DNA of 13,135 bases. Origin: JARRON01 sp037383845. GTDB lineage: Bacteria > Pseudomonadota > Gammaproteobacteria > Steroidobacterales > XN24. The notes below the pieces were generated by a model. That model had not been told where the DNA came from. It did not search any database and saw only the letters and a program-made list of their open reading frames with translations. The DNA lies in NCBI GenBank assembly GCA_037383845.1, contig JARRON010000057.1, positions 1-13,135 of the forward strand, read 5' to 3'. A program made the position numbers and the translations under genes. This document shows positions 12,532-13,135 of the stretch, piece by piece; position 1 is the first letter of the stretch; every line of letters starts with the position of its first letter.

Positions 12532-13135
12532 ATGAGCGCGTATCCGGAGGCCAGCTTCATCGCCAGCGCCCATCGGCCCCGGCAGTTCCTCGCCGACGAG
12601 GGGCGCGAGGTGGCCTTCGCCGGGCGCTCCAACGCCGGCAAGTCCAGCGCCATCAACGCCATCCTGGGCCGCCGCGGCCTGGCTCGCACCAGCAAGACCC
12701 CGGGCCGCACCCAGCTCGTCAACTTCTTCTCGGTGGGTCCCGGCAAACGGATCACGGACCTGCCCGGATATGGCTACGCCCGGGTTCCCCCGGACGTACG
12801 TCGCCACTGGGGCGAGCTCATGGACGCCTATTTCCGCCAGCGCCGCTCCCTGGCCGGTCTTTTCCTGGTAATGGACATCAGGCATCCCCTCACGGAGTTC
12901 GACCAGCAGATGCTTGCATGGGCGGAGGCGGCGGACTGCCCGGTCCGGGTGCTGCTGACCAAGTGTGACAAGGTCTCCCGCGGCAAGGGAACAGCGACCC
13001 GCCACTCGGTGGTTCGCGCCCTCGGCGGAGGCGCTGGCGTACAGCTTTTTTCTGCGCTCAGGGGCGTCGGCGTGGATGAGGCCCGCGGCGTGCTCGATGA
13101 CATGCTCGGACTGGCCGGGAAGGCGGGTCCCTCAG
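12532..13135 (+). CDS. engB: Ribosome biogenesis GTPase EngB/YsxC (C-terminus cut by the window edge)
   Basis: EngB (YihA/YsxC) is an essential GTPase for assembly of the large ribosomal subunit. The visible 201 residues hold G1 GRSNAGKSS (31-39), the switch region TSKTPGRTQLVNFF (53-66), G3 DLPGYGYA (76-83), G4 TKCDK (143-147) and G5 FSAL (173-176). The usual length is about 200-220 residues, so only a few codons are missing. The start ATG 12532 gives MSAYPEASFIASAHRPRQFL, as expected from the family; there is no Shine-Dalgarno, only a C-rich leader. G4 has Cys where Ala is more usual (TKADK), a mild variation. It is divergent from cytochrome c4. Confidence 0.95.
   Translation, partial: MSAYPEASFIASAHRPRQFLADEGREVAFAGRSNAGKSSAINAILGRRGLARTSKTPGRTQLVNFFSVGPGKRITDLPGYGYARVPPDVRRHWGELMDAYFRQRRSLAGLFLVMDIRHPLTEFDQQMLAWAEAADCPVRVLLTKCDKVSRGKGTATRHSVVRALGGGAGVQLFSALRGVGVDEARGVLDDMLGLAGKAGPS

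Overview
The window looks like a chromosomal stretch from a high-GC gammaproteobacterium. The evidence is the gene content and order: torF-glnK-amtB next to a ubiK-comM-rep block, and cytochrome c4 plus dsbA divergent from engB. Cytochromes c4 and c5, a sigma-54/NtrC-type promoter and strong G/C bias at third codon positions agree with this. An Ectothiorhodospiraceae/Chromatiales-like lineage is plausible, but the genus cannot be named from sequence alone. There is no integrase, transposase, CRISPR array or recognisable defence system. What is unusual lies in rearranged housekeeping genes and in a repeat-rich tRNA neighbourhood.

Layout. 1-1510, minus strand: a nitrogen operon read torF (outer-membrane porin), glnK (PII regulator), amtB (ammonium channel, running off the left edge). 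It is preceded by a near-consensus sigma-54 promoter and a perfect NtrC-type palindrome. 1754-5323, plus strand: a ubiK gene broken by an internal frameshifting deletion, then one long ORF that joins nearly all of ComM (a MoxR/Mg-chelatase-like AAA+ protein) to a Rep helicase lacking its Walker A segment. Convergent to it is a membrane-anchored cytochrome c5-like gene (5331-5882), and the two stop codons lie inside one hairpin. 6260-7693, plus strand: a secreted S41-family protease with a TTG start. 7694-8244: no protein gene, but a tRNA-Arg(CCG) gene on the minus strand, a 116-bp-period tandem repeat carrying copies of the tRNA 3' end, inverted copies of its T-arm, and a degenerate second tRNA-Arg copy. 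8245-9702, plus strand: cardiolipin synthase. 9699-12429, minus strand: cytochrome c4, dsbA, hemY, tied to cell-envelope redox chemistry and heme supply. 12532-13135, plus strand: engB GTPase, cut by the right edge.

How they work together. The left operon reads as a nitrogen-limitation module: porin, channel and channel regulator under one NtrC-type switch. The right minus-strand block groups a diheme c-type cytochrome, the periplasmic disulfide oxidase that acts on cysteine pairs of exported proteins, and protoporphyrinogen oxidase for heme synthesis. The most notable observations are the ComM-Rep fusion without Rep motif I, the truncated ubiK just upstream, and the tRNA-derived repeats. For the first two, a real lineage-specific deletion and an assembly error cannot be told apart from this sequence alone.
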